In this document: positions 26,589 through 35,265 of the stretch, piece by piece
Layout: each line of letters starts with the position of its first letter
Numbering within the stretch: position 1 is the stretch's first letter
From: Algiphilus sp965216485
GTDB taxonomy: Bacteria > Pseudomonadota > Gammaproteobacteria > Nevskiales > Nevskiaceae
Direction of reading: 5' to 3'
DNA: 64,000 nucleotides
Assembly (NCBI RefSeq): GCF_965216485.1
Contig: NZ_OZ244162.1
Span: 558,001 to 622,000 of the forward strand
The notes under the pieces: generated by a model
Databases searched by the model: none
Seen by the model: the letters and a program-made list of their open reading frames with translations, nothing else
What the model was told of the DNA's origin: nothing
Translations under genes and position numbers: made by a program

Positions 26589-27353
26589 TCAGGCGGTCTG
26601 GCCGCCGTCGATGACCAGATCAGCGCCGGTCATGAAACTGGCTTCATCCGAGGCGAGGAAGAGAATGCCGTTGGCAATCTCTTCGGGCTGGGCCAGCCGC
26701 CCCATCGGGATGGACGACAGCACCTTCTGGGTGAAGGCCTCGGCCACCGAGGTTTCCATCGCTGCAATGGCGTTGGACACCAGCACGGTTTCAGTGAAGC
26801 CGGGGCAGATGCAATTGATGCGAATGCCATAGCCCTCGGCGGCGCAATGCTTGGCAGCCGACTTGGAGGCGATGCGGACCCCGCCCTTCGAAGCGTTGTA
26901 GGCCATGGCCAGCGGTTCACCGATCATGCCTTCGATGCTGGCGACATTGACGATGGCGCCGCCGCCGGTCTTCTGCATGTGGGCAATCGCAGTCTGCATG
27001 CCCTTGATCACCGCACGCAGATTGGTGGCGAGAATGGCGTCCCACTCGGCGTCACTCTGTGTCTCGATGCTGCCTGGCCGCACAATGCCGGCGTTGTTGA
27101 CCAGCACATCGACGCCGCCCCACAGGCTGTGCGCGTGCTCGAAGGTGCGTGGCCAGGATGCGTCGTCGGTCACGTCCTGCGCCATCGCGTGTACCTGCCC
27201 GTCGATGGCTTCGCTGGCTGCCTGTGCGGCCTCGGCATCCACGTCGGTCAGCAGGACATTCGCGCCCTCGGCCGCCAGTCGGGTGACGGCGGCGCGGCCG
27301 ATGCCCTGCGCACCGCCCGTGACGATGCAGCGCTTTCCGCTCATCCGGCCCAT
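26589..27353 (-). CDS. Short-chain dehydrogenase/reductase (SDR), copy b
   Basis: A 254-aa classical SDR: TGGAQGIG (12-19), NNAG (87-90), Ser139, Tyr152 and Lys156 (YNASK). I choose ATG 27353, which follows GGAGGAGAC; the frame extends to 27389, and ATG 27344 is also possible. It is the first gene of the leftward SDR-SDR-MDR operon and lies directly behind LuxR-box D. It is clearly related to, but not a recent duplicate of, the next SDR gene. Confidence 0.88.
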   Translation of the reverse strand: MGRMSGKRCIVTGGAQGIGRAAVTRLAAEGANVLLTDVDAEAAQAASEAIDGQVHAMAQDVTDDASWPRTFEHAHSLWGGVDVLVNNAGIVRPGSIETQSDAEWDAILATNLRAVIKGMQTAIAHMQKTGGGAIVNVASIEGMIGEPLAMAYNASKGGVRIASKSAAKHCAAEGYGIRINCICPGFTETVLVSNAIAAMETSVAEAFTQKVLSSIPMGRLAQPEEIANGILFLASDEASFMTGADLVIDGGQTA

Positions 27354-27432
27354 GTCTCCTCCATCCTTAGTTTTTCTTTTGTTGTGCACTTTTGTGCAGC
27401 TTGGAGTCTAGCCGTCGTCAAGGCATGCGAAA

Positions 27433-27448
27433 CCACACGAACGGGTAG
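27433..27448 (-). promoter_or_regulatory. LuxR-type box D (SDR-SDR-MDR operon)
   Basis: On the minus strand, CTACCCGTTCGTGTGG differs from box A at one base. TAGACT (27410-27405) begins exactly 22 bp downstream. The box lies 135 bp upstream of the divergent LuxR-regulator gene, but read in that direction no comparable -10 is found. Confidence 0.65.
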
Positions 27449-27582
27449 TGTGTGTGTGCACTGCAGCGAGCAAGGTGCGGGATGCACAACGCCCCGTGGC
27501 CTTGGTTGAGTTGGGCCGCGCTTGGGCGCATGCTTGCCTGCTCGCGTCAACGCCAGTACCGCTGCCAGGTGATCGATGATTT

Positions 27583-30354
27583 ATGGCTATTTCTGACCCA
27601 TCCGACGTGGCTGCCGACGCATCGGTATTGCCTGCCCGCCCAGTCGGGATTCACCCGACCGGTGCCGTGGTGCGTTCGGACCTGCTGGCCCGGGTCTTCT
27701 CCGAGCCGATGCCGCGGGTGGTGCTGTTGCAGGCGCCGGCAGGGCATGGCAAGACCACTTTCATGCAGCAGGCGCGCGCGCACTGGCAGGCGCAGGGCGC
27801 GGCCATCGGCTGGGTGTCGCTGGATGAGGGCGATAACGACACCAGCCGGCTGTTTGGCCATCTGCAGAGTCTGCTCAAGCGACTTGAGGCGCAGTCGGCA
27901 TCGAGCCAGGGCAGTGGGGGTGCGGTGCCCAAGGTGCAGGCGGGACGCGCGCCGCGTTCGGACTGGGTGGTGGATCGGCTGGAGCAGCTCGACCGCAGGG
28001 TGGTGGTATTCCTCGACGAATTCCAGGTGCTGACTAACCGCTCCATCCTCGATTTTTTCCGAACCTTGCTGGAGCGGCTGCCGGAGAATGCGGTCTTCGT
28101 CATCGGCTCGCGGACCGTGCCGGAAATCGGCATGGCGCGGTTGACCGTGAATGGCCACGCCGAAGTGCTGCGCGCACAGGACCTGCGTTTTTCGCTATCC
28201 GAAGCGGAGATGTTCTTTGCCGGTGTGGAGGGCCTGAATCTCAGCCGCAAGGAGCTTGAGTCGATTCATGAACGCAGCGAAGGCTGGCCGGCCGCCTTGC
28301 AGCTCTATCGCCTGTCGCTCGCCAGCCCCAGCGTGCGTGAATCGCTGACCAATATCGCGACCTTCCGTCCACGGGATCTGGCCGACTACCTGGCCGACAA
28401 TGTGCTCGATCTGCAGGATGCCGAGGTGCAGCAATTCCTGCGCGAAACGGCCCTGCTCAAGCGCGTCTGTGCACCGCTGTGCGACACCGTCACCGGCCGC
28501 ACGGATTCCCAGGCCATGTTGCAGTACCTGGAGCGGGCGGGTCTTTTCCTGCGCAGCCTCGATGCGGACGATTACTGGTTCAAGTACCACACGCTGTTCT
28601 CCGGCTTTCTCGCCCGCCAGCTGAGCGAACACGACCCGGAGCGCGCCAGCGAGATTCACGCCCGCGCGGCCCAATGGTTCGCCGAGCAGGCGGACTACGA
28701 CCCGGCGATGTACCACGCCCTGGCCGGTGGTGACGTCGGGCTTGCCGCGGAAATCCTCGATCACTGGGCTACCCGGCTGACCATGGACGGCAATCTGGTA
28801 ACAGTGGAGCGCTGGTACGACAGCCTCCCCATTGACGAGATCGAGAAGCGTCCGGATCTGGTGGTCAAGGTGGCCTATGCATTGGCCTTCCTCCGGCGCC
28901 GCCAGAAGCTGGAGCCCATTCAGGCCATTCTGGAGCGTTTTGCAGCTTCCGGAGATGCCGATCTGGTCGCGCGCAGTTCCGTCGTGCGTTCGATGATCCT
29001 GATCATTCAGGACGATATCGCCGGCGCCAGCGAGGTCGTTCGCACGGTGCAGGTACGCGACGACACGGCCACAGGCTTCCGTGCATTCGAACTGGGTGCG
29101 GGCGCCAATCTGGAGGGGTACCTGGCGATTGCGGCCGGTGAGCCCGAGGCCGCCCACGAGTATCTTTCGCTCGGCCGCGCGCACAGTGAACGCGCCGGCG
29201 CCGCCTTCAGCTGGGGTTATGCGGTCAGTACGGCGGGCGCAAATCTTCTGGTTCAGGGTTATCTGCAGGAGGCGCTGGAGAAGTTCCGTCAGGGCATGAC
29301 CGACCCCGGCATCAGCCTCGACGAGTCGGTGACCTCTGCCGTGCTGGTCGCCTGCCACGTGCACGCCCTCTACGAAGTCGACGCCCTTGAAGAGGCACGT
29401 GCCCAGTTCGAGCAGTACCAAAGCGTGATCCGCAATGCCGCCTTGCTGGATTACATGGCACTGTCGTATATCGCTCTGGCCCGGATTCACGATGCGCAGG
29501 GCGAATTCGCACAGGCGCAGGAGAAGCTCGACGAGCTCGAATCCATTGCCTACACCAGCAACTGGCCGCGCATGGTGCGCAACATCAACTGGGAGCGGGT
29601 GCGCCGGGCGCTGGCATCGGGAGAACTCGACCGGGCCAAATCCATTGCCAGCCGCATTGAAGCCCGTCCAAGCCAGGACCGCTCACTCTGGATTCCTTTT
29701 TCGGAAGCGGCCGAGGGCGATCTCATTGGCTGGGCCCGGCTCGATATCGCCGACGGCCGCAGCGACCGGGCACTGGACAGCCTGCACCGCGCCCTCACCG
29801 ACGCGGCCGACCGGCGCCGGGTGCGCCGCCAGATCAAGCTGCGCATTCTCGAAGCATTGGCCTACCGTGCGCAGGGGGAGGACAACTCGGCGCGGCGGGC
29901 CATGCAGAAAGCACTCAGCCTGGCCGCGCCGGGCGGCTTCATCCGCACCTTCATCGAGGAAGGCCGCGAGGCCGTCCAGCTATTGCGCGACATGTCCGGG
30001 GCCAGCACCGGCCTGAGCGTGATCGCCCCCGCTGCCGAGCGCTGCGATGCCACCACGCCCGGCGCCGAGCAGCTGCACAATCTCATGCACCGCATCCTAC
30101 GTGGTGCCGGCATCGAACGCGCGCAGAGCGCGCCGCTCGAAGGCGAGGCCTTTCAGCCGCTCGAACCGCTCACCGAACGCGAGCAGCAGATCCTCACGCT
30201 GCTGGCCAACGGCGCCTCCAACCGCGCCATGGCCGAAGCCATCTTCGTGTCCGAGAACACGATCAAGTTCCACCTCAAGAACATCTACTCCAAGCTCGCC
30301 GTCTCCAGCCGCGCCCAGGCCATCAATGCCGCGCATCAGATGGGCTTGGTCTGA
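27583..30354 (+). CDS. Large ATP-binding LuxR-family regulator (LAL/MalT-AlkS type)
   Basis: A 923-aa protein with the MalT-like architecture: an N-terminal STAND NTPase with Walker A APAGHGKTT (51-59) and Walker B VVFLDEF (141-147), a long helical repeat region of TPR character (about 330-850), and a C-terminal LuxR helix-turn-helix (863-923; LTEREQQILTLLANGASN, NTIKFHLKNIYSKL). Such activators respond to a small inducer plus ATP and recruit RNA polymerase at class II sites. It ends the catabolic island and is divergent from the SDR operon. I infer that it activates the four units carrying the CTACCCG/CGGGTGG boxes. Confidence 0.9.
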   Translation: MAISDPSDVAADASVLPARPVGIHPTGAVVRSDLLARVFSEPMPRVVLLQAPAGHGKTTFMQQARAHWQAQGAAIGWVSLDEGDNDTSRLFGHLQSLLKRLEAQSASSQGSGGAVPKVQAGRAPRSDWVVDRLEQLDRRVVVFLDEFQVLTNRSILDFFRTLLERLPENAVFVIGSRTVPEIGMARLTVNGHAEVLRAQDLRFSLSEAEMFFAGVEGLNLSRKELESIHERSEGWPAALQLYRLSLASPSVRESLTNIATFRPRDLADYLADNVLDLQDAEVQQFLRETALLKRVCAPLCDTVTGRTDSQAMLQYLERAGLFLRSLDADDYWFKYHTLFSGFLARQLSEHDPERASEIHARAAQWFAEQADYDPAMYHALAGGDVGLAAEILDHWATRLTMDGNLVTVERWYDSLPIDEIEKRPDLVVKVAYALAFLRRRQKLEPIQAILERFAASGDADLVARSSVVRSMILIIQDDIAGASEVVRTVQVRDDTATGFRAFELGAGANLEGYLAIAAGEPEAAHEYLSLGRAHSERAGAAFSWGYAVSTAGANLLVQGYLQEALEKFRQGMTDPGISLDESVTSAVLVACHVHALYEVDALEEARAQFEQYQSVIRNAALLDYMALSYIALARIHDAQGEFAQAQEKLDELESIAYTSNWPRMVRNINWERVRRALASGELDRAKSIASRIEARPSQDRSLWIPFSEAAEGDLIGWARLDIADGRSDRALDSLHRALTDAADRRRVRRQIKLRILEALAYRAQGEDNSARRAMQKALSLAAPGGFIRTFIEEGREAVQLLRDMSGASTGLSVIAPAAERCDATTPGAEQLHNLMHRILRGAGIERAQSAPLEGEAFQPLEPLTEREQQILTLLANGASNRAMAEAIFVSENTIKFHLKNIYSKLAVSSRAQAINAAHQMGLV

Positions 30355-30390
30355 ACCACCCGCGATTGCTCTGAGAGCAGGCAGCTCTGC

Positions 30391-31038
30391 TCAGGCGTGT
30401 TCCCTGAGGCGGCGAGCGATCTGCGCGAAGTAGTCTTCCGCCAAGTAGGGCGAAAGTAGGAAGGCAATCTGTTCGAGGCCGCGCCAGATATCGGCCTCTC
30501 GGACAGTGCTGTGATTGCCGTCGATTTCGGTGTATCGCGGCCAGCTGATCCAGAGCACCCACATGTTCTCGGCCAGTCGCTCGCATTCATCTGGCGTGGC
30601 GGAACAGCGACCAGGCGCGCGTCGCAGGGCACCGCGAATGATGATGTGCATGTAGGCCTTGCACTTGTGACTGAGCGCGCGATAGCTCTCCGCAAGCGCT
30701 TCATCCCTGCGGATGAAATCCACGGCAAAGAAAAACCGATAGCGCCAGAGCACCCTCGCCCCTCCGGTGAAACACGAAGCGAGGTAATCAGCGGTGATGT
30801 CGTCCTGCTCCGCGGTGCGGAGCACTTGCGTGAGTTCGTCAGTGAGCCGCAGGAACAACTCCCGCATGATCGCTTCGCGATTGCGGAAGTGGTAGTAGAG
30901 GTTGCCTGGGCTGATCCCCAGATGATTCGCGATCTGTGACGTTCCGACGGCGCCGCCGTGCTCGTTCATGAGCGCGATCGCGGCCTCGAGAATGCGCTCC
31001 CGGTTGTCGTTTTGCGGCTTGCTTCTTGGCAGTGCCAT
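30391..31038 (-). CDS. TetR-family repressor of the P450 island
   Basis: A 215-aa protein from ATG 31038 (the frame opens at 31098 inside the operator). The N-terminal TetR helix-turn-helix is clear: RERILEAAIALMNEHG, SQIANHLGISPGNLYYHFRNREAIMREL. The C-terminal domain would bind the inducer. The gene is convergent with the LuxR regulator gene and divergent from the SDR-P450 operon, with a palindrome-rich region between. Most likely it represses itself and that operon. Confidence 0.85.
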   Translation of the reverse strand: MALPRSKPQNDNRERILEAAIALMNEHGGAVGTSQIANHLGISPGNLYYHFRNREAIMRELFLRLTDELTQVLRTAEQDDITADYLASCFTGGARVLWRYRFFFAVDFIRRDEALAESYRALSHKCKAYMHIIIRGALRRAPGRCSATPDECERLAENMWVLWISWPRYTEIDGNHSTVREADIWRGLEQIAFLLSPYLAEDYFAQIARRLREHA

Positions 31039-31060
31039 GGCGTGTTGACGCTCCCCAAAA

Positions 31061-31090
31061 TAGAGTATACGCTCTAGATGAAATACTCTA
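31061..31090. promoter_or_regulatory. Candidate TetR operator (tetR / SDR-P450 divergent promoter)
   Basis: TAGAG-N6-CTCTA occupies 31061-31076, and TAGAGTAT (31061-31068) also forms a perfect inverted repeat with ATACTCTA (31083-31090). The nested palindromes start 22 bp upstream of the tetR ATG, where self-repression would act. Confidence 0.6.
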
Positions 31091-31224
31091 GAACGCAAAG
31101 TTGTAGGAAAGGGTACCCCCGGAACCTGCAGCCTGCTGCCCAGAGGCCTGATGCCCCGAAGAGGGCGCGCGAAGAGGCCCGAACCTCGCGGTCGCTTCGT
31201 GAAGAGCGAGTAGGAGGAGAGGAA

Positions 31225-31983
31225 ATGGCTGAGCCGCTTGAAGGACGGCGGGTGGTGATCACTGGCGCGTCCTCCGGGATTGGAAGTGCAACGGCGCGAT
31301 CGCTCGCGGCCGCAGGTGCGGAACTGGCGCTGTGGGATGTGGATGCCGATGGGGTGCGAGCGCTTGCTGAAACGCTCGACCGCAAAAATCAGCGATGCCT
31401 CTCCTTTGTCGTCGACGTGCGCTCAGACGCCGCTGTGCAACAGGCGATCACACAGACCATTGACGGGTTGGGAGGGCTCGACGGCGCGTTCAACAATGCA
31501 GGCATTGGGGCGCCAACGGTTCCGTTCGAGCAACTTGAAGAAAATGACTTCGACCAGACCCTGGCCGCCAATCTGAAGGGTGTGTGGCTGTGCATGCGGC
31601 ATCAGTTGCGCCACATGCTTGCTCAAGGCAGTGGCTCCATCGTGAATAACGCCTCAATTTCGGGCCTCGTCGGCCTGGCCGGCCAGGCGGCCTATACGGC
31701 GAGCAAGCACGGAGTGGTCGGGCTGACCAAAGCAGCCTCCGTTGAGGCTGCAGAGGGCGGGGTCCGGGTGAACGCCATCTGCCCCGGCGCAGTTCGAACC
31801 CGCATCCTCCAGCACTTGGAGGCCGCCGGCATCACGGAAGAAGTGCTCGCCGGCATGTCGCCGCAAGCGCGTATCGCAGACCCGACGGAGATTGCGGGCG
31901 CCGTGCTGTGGCTCCTGTCCGGTCAATCCACTTTTGTCACAGGGGCCGCCATCCCGATTGATGGCGGCTGGACCGCGCGGTGA
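31225..31983 (+). CDS. Short-chain dehydrogenase/reductase (SDR), copy c
   Basis: A 252-aa classical SDR: TGASSGIG (13-20), NNAG (90-93), Ser144, Tyr157 and Lys161 (YTASK). ATG 31225 follows AGGAGGAGAGG; the frame open from 31078 crosses the operator. First gene of the second catabolic operon, ending 23 bp before the P450 gene. It would oxidise the alcohol made by the P450 to the ketone needed by the flavin monooxygenase, or work in reverse. Confidence 0.87.
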   Translation: MAEPLEGRRVVITGASSGIGSATARSLAAAGAELALWDVDADGVRALAETLDRKNQRCLSFVVDVRSDAAVQQAITQTIDGLGGLDGAFNNAGIGAPTVPFEQLEENDFDQTLAANLKGVWLCMRHQLRHMLAQGSGSIVNNASISGLVGLAGQAAYTASKHGVVGLTKAASVEAAEGGVRVNAICPGAVRTRILQHLEAAGITEEVLAGMSPQARIADPTEIAGAVLWLLSGQSTFVTGAAIPIDGGWTAR

Positions 31984-32006
31984 TCGATCAGACGGAGGCA
32001 CACGAC

Positions 32007-33233
32007 ATGGCGACAACAACGAAGAACGCAGTCCCGGACGCGGGTGATTGGTGCGGCGCCGACCCTTTCGCCCCCGACTTCCGCGATAACCCTTATCCCG
32101 CATTGCATCGTCTGCGCACGGCGGATCCGGTGAATCTCACTCCGGTCGGTACCTGGCGGATCAGCCGCTACGCGGACGTGGCGGATGTTTTCAAGAATGC
32201 CAAGACGAGCCAGACCCTTTCCGACGGTACCGCCCCCAACTTTGATCCTTTGGATCAAAGGGGCAGCTTCCTGGAATTCATGCTGAACAAGGATGGCCCG
32301 GCGCACCGACGACTGCGGAATATGGCGATGCAGTCGCTGGGTGGTGCCAAGACGGTCCGCCAAATGGAGTCAGAGGTACAGCAAACCGTGACTCAGGCTA
32401 TGGACCAGGCACTGGCCCAAGGCGGCATGGAAATCGTCGAGGACATGGCCAGCCTTGTGCCGTCGCGCATGATGTGTCACATCATGGGGGTGCCTTTGGC
32501 CGACCGTCCGTTGTTCAACGAGTGGACCGCGGCGAGAACCAATGCCTTCTTCGCCCGCTTCCTGCCTCCTGAGGTCCAGCAGAGGACGCGCGACGCCGGT
32601 GTTGCAATGGCTGACTATTTCGAGGCGCTGGTGCGCGAGCGGCGCGCCAAGCCTGGAGAGGATCTGGTCAGCGCATTGATCCGGGCTGAAGAGCAAGATG
32701 ACAGCCTCGGCGACGTCGAGCTTGCTGTACAGGCGATCGGCATCATTATCGCAGGCTACGAAACGACCATCGGCCTCATCAGCAATGGGCTGAGGGCCTT
32801 GCTCGACCATCCCGATCAGATGGAGCGGCTCCGTCAGGAGCCCGTCCTGATTCGTAACGCCATTGAGGAATGCCTGCGCTACGACACCCCGATTCTGTTC
32901 AATTGGCGTGTCCTTGCCGAGCCCTGGGAGGTCGGCGGCCGTGTGCTGCCGGCAGATGCCGTGCTCTGGATGATGCTCGGATCGGCCAATCGCGACCCGG
33001 CACGCTTCCCGGAGCCGGACCGCTTCGATATCGGTCGTCAGGATGTGGCGCACCAAGCTTTCGGCGGTGGCGTGCACTTCTGTCTGGGCAACCAGCTGGC
33101 GCGCATGGAAGCGCGGTATGCCCTGACCGAATTCGCGCAGCGAACGGCAGGGATGGATATCCGTCAGGGCGATATCGAGTGGTCGCACTCCTTCTTCCGA
33201 GTCATGGCTAAGCTGCCCATCACATTTCATTAG
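32007..33233 (+). CDS. Cytochrome P450 (bacterial class I type)
   Basis: A 408-aa soluble P450: I-helix AGYETT (249-254, with Tyr where Gly or His is usual), ExxR at Glu288-Arg291, and the haem loop FGGGVHFCLG with thiolate Cys359. GGAGG precedes ATG 32007; a GTG at 31980 overlapping the SDR stop is the alternative. It hydroxylates an organic substrate and needs a ferredoxin, which is encoded at 36340. No ferredoxin reductase gene is visible nearby. The CYP family and substrate are not assignable by eye. Confidence 0.92.
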   Translation: MATTTKNAVPDAGDWCGADPFAPDFRDNPYPALHRLRTADPVNLTPVGTWRISRYADVADVFKNAKTSQTLSDGTAPNFDPLDQRGSFLEFMLNKDGPAHRRLRNMAMQSLGGAKTVRQMESEVQQTVTQAMDQALAQGGMEIVEDMASLVPSRMMCHIMGVPLADRPLFNEWTAARTNAFFARFLPPEVQQRTRDAGVAMADYFEALVRERRAKPGEDLVSALIRAEEQDDSLGDVELAVQAIGIIIAGYETTIGLISNGLRALLDHPDQMERLRQEPVLIRNAIEECLRYDTPILFNWRVLAEPWEVGGRVLPADAVLWMMLGSANRDPARFPEPDRFDIGRQDVAHQAFGGGVHFCLGNQLARMEARYALTEFAQRTAGMDIRQGDIEWSHSFFRVMAKLPITFH

Positions 33234-33245
33234 AGGAGATTTCTC

Positions 33246-33701
33246 ATGGCCGAACCGACGCTTGAAACCCGATGGCTCATGCGCTTGCGCGGTGCCATTG
33301 AACAGCCGGTTGTTGTCGGGGATTCATTGATGGTGTTCAACGTGCTTGAAGCCAGCATCGAGAGTCCGCGGATCACGGCACAGCTGGCGCACCCGAGTGG
33401 AGATTGGGTGCGCGTGCAGCCCAATGGCAACTGGAAATTGGACGTACGCCTGCTGATGATGGCGGACGACGGCATGCCCATCTATTCGCACTACAACGGG
33501 GTGCTGCGTATGGATCCGGGGCTCAGCGAGCGTATTGCCTCAGGCGAGTCCATTCCGGGATCGGATATCTACTTTCGCAGCGCGCCCTACTTCGAGACCG
33601 CGTCCGAGAAATACGGCTGGCTCAACGATCTCCTCACCATCGGGAAAATCGCGAGCTTCGGCGGCGGAGAAGTGCTCTACGACGTGTTCGAAGTGCTCTG
33701 A
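33246..33701 (+). CDS. DUF3237 family protein
   Basis: A 151-aa protein that matches the DUF3237/UPF0311 pattern: GDWVRVQPNGNWKLDVR in the middle, YFRSAPYFET, and an ending with FGGGEVLYDVFEV. The family is a small beta barrel of unproven function that often lies within catabolic operons. It sits between the P450 and the second monooxygenase with 12- and 23-bp gaps, so it is co-transcribed. It may bind or isomerise an intermediate (inference). Confidence 0.65.
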   Translation: MAEPTLETRWLMRLRGAIEQPVVVGDSLMVFNVLEASIESPRITAQLAHPSGDWVRVQPNGNWKLDVRLLMMADDGMPIYSHYNGVLRMDPGLSERIASGESIPGSDIYFRSAPYFETASEKYGWLNDLLTIGKIASFGGGEVLYDVFEVL

Positions 33702-33724
33702 ACGAGACACCCAGGGGGTGGTTT

Positions 33725-35188
33725 ATGGAAGGTCACGCTCAACACCAGCGCATGCCACGCGTACTGATCATAGGCGCGGGAATGTCCGGGCTTCTGGTCG
33801 CCATCAAGCTCAAGGAACAGGGCTTCACTGATTTCTCGATCATCGAGAAGGGGTCAGAACTGGGCGGCACCTGGCGGGACAACACCTACCCCGGCATTGC
33901 CTGCGACGTGGCGTCCCACTACTACACCTACAGCTTCGAACCGAACCCTTCATGGAGCAGCAGGCTCCCGGGGGGCGGAGAGATTCAGGACTACCTTGTT
34001 TCTGTTGCCGAGAAGTATGACCTCCGCCGCTCCATACGCTTCAACCAAGAGGTGGTGGATGCCCACCATGACGGCCAGTGCTGGACCTTGCGTACGGCCG
34101 ACGGGGAGGCACTGAGTGCCGACATCGTGGTGGCCTGCTGTGGCCTCTTGCACCACCCGCGCTACCCCACCATCAAGGGGCTCGAGGATTTCGCAGGCGC
34201 CGCCTTCCACTCCGCGCGCTGGAACCATGATGTGGACCTTGACGGCAAGCGCGTGGGAATCATTGGAAACGGTTCGACGGGCGTGCAGATCATTGCCGCG
34301 CTCGCGCAGCGCCCGCTGGAATTGACAGTGTTCCAGCGCAGTGCGCAGTGGATCTTTCCGCTCCCGGACCGGCAATACACCAAGCTCGAGAAGCGACTGT
34401 TGCGGCGGTTCCCGCGCCTCGCCAAGGGGCTCCACAAGAGCTACCGCTGGTTGTATGAGCACACCTTCGCGAAGGCGGTGATCCGGCCGGGCTGGCAGCG
34501 GTCACTGCTCAGCAGCCTGTGCCGATGGAATCTGCGCACCGTGAAGGACAAGGCGCTGCGGGCGAAGCTGACGCCCACCGATGCCCCGCTGTGCAAACGC
34601 ATGGTGATGTCCACCAGTTTCTATCCCGCCATGCAGCGCGACAACGTCTCCTTGGTGGTAGAGGACATCGCCCACATCGAGACCGACGCGGTCGTGACCA
34701 AGGACGGTGTGCGACATGCGATCGACGTACTGGTGCTGGCCACCGGATTCGATGCGCACGCCTACGTACGGCCCATGAAGCTGACCAATGCAGCGGGAGA
34801 AAGTCTGGATGAGGCCTGGGCGGGCGGTCCCTATGCGCATCGTACGGTCACGATTCCCGGTTTCCCCAACTTCTTTCTTACGCTTGGGCCCCAGAGCCCC
34901 ATCGGCAATTACTCCGCGATCGATATTGCGGAAACCCAGGTGGATTACATCCTCGGGTGCATCGCCCACTTCGCGCAGGGTTCCGCGCCGGCCATGCAAG
35001 CAAAGCCGCAGGCCGCCGAGGCCTTCAACGCACGCGTGCGCGAGGCCATGGAAGGCACGACCTGGGTACAAGGCTGTTCGAGTTGGTACATCGCGCCCAA
35101 TGGCGTGCCTTCGGCATGGCCCTTCGAGCCGCGCCGCTTCCGTGCTGAGCTCGAAGTGCCTGATTTCAGGGAATTCGAGAGCCTCTAG
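33725..35188 (+). CDS. Second Baeyer-Villiger-type flavin monooxygenase
   Basis: A 487-aa FAD/NADPH enzyme with GAGMSG (18-23) and the fingerprint FxGxxxHxxxW as FAGAAFHSARW, followed by the second Rossmann motif IIGNGSTG. It is about 50 residues shorter than the enzyme at 14838 and quite different in sequence, so it is not a recent duplicate. ATG 33725 is the first Met before the FAD motif; the longer frame from 33404 overlaps the DUF3237 gene. In the operon order SDR-P450-DUF3237-BVMO it would act on the ketone produced upstream. Confidence 0.83.
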   Translation: MEGHAQHQRMPRVLIIGAGMSGLLVAIKLKEQGFTDFSIIEKGSELGGTWRDNTYPGIACDVASHYYTYSFEPNPSWSSRLPGGGEIQDYLVSVAEKYDLRRSIRFNQEVVDAHHDGQCWTLRTADGEALSADIVVACCGLLHHPRYPTIKGLEDFAGAAFHSARWNHDVDLDGKRVGIIGNGSTGVQIIAALAQRPLELTVFQRSAQWIFPLPDRQYTKLEKRLLRRFPRLAKGLHKSYRWLYEHTFAKAVIRPGWQRSLLSSLCRWNLRTVKDKALRAKLTPTDAPLCKRMVMSTSFYPAMQRDNVSLVVEDIAHIETDAVVTKDGVRHAIDVLVLATGFDAHAYVRPMKLTNAAGESLDEAWAGGPYAHRTVTIPGFPNFFLTLGPQSPIGNYSAIDIAETQVDYILGCIAHFAQGSAPAMQAKPQAAEAFNARVREAMEGTTWVQGCSSWYIAPNGVPSAWPFEPRRFRAELEVPDFREFESL

Positions 35189-35265
35189 CACAACCACCGA
35201 TGCGCGCACTGCGATCCGGCAGTTGGTGTGGGCGCGCCCTTCTCTTATGACAACCGGTCCCTACG

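Noticed and set aside
33713..33724. GGGGGTGG before the second monooxygenase as a regulatory box
   Set aside because: It is simply the ribosome-binding region of the gene and lacks the other half-site.
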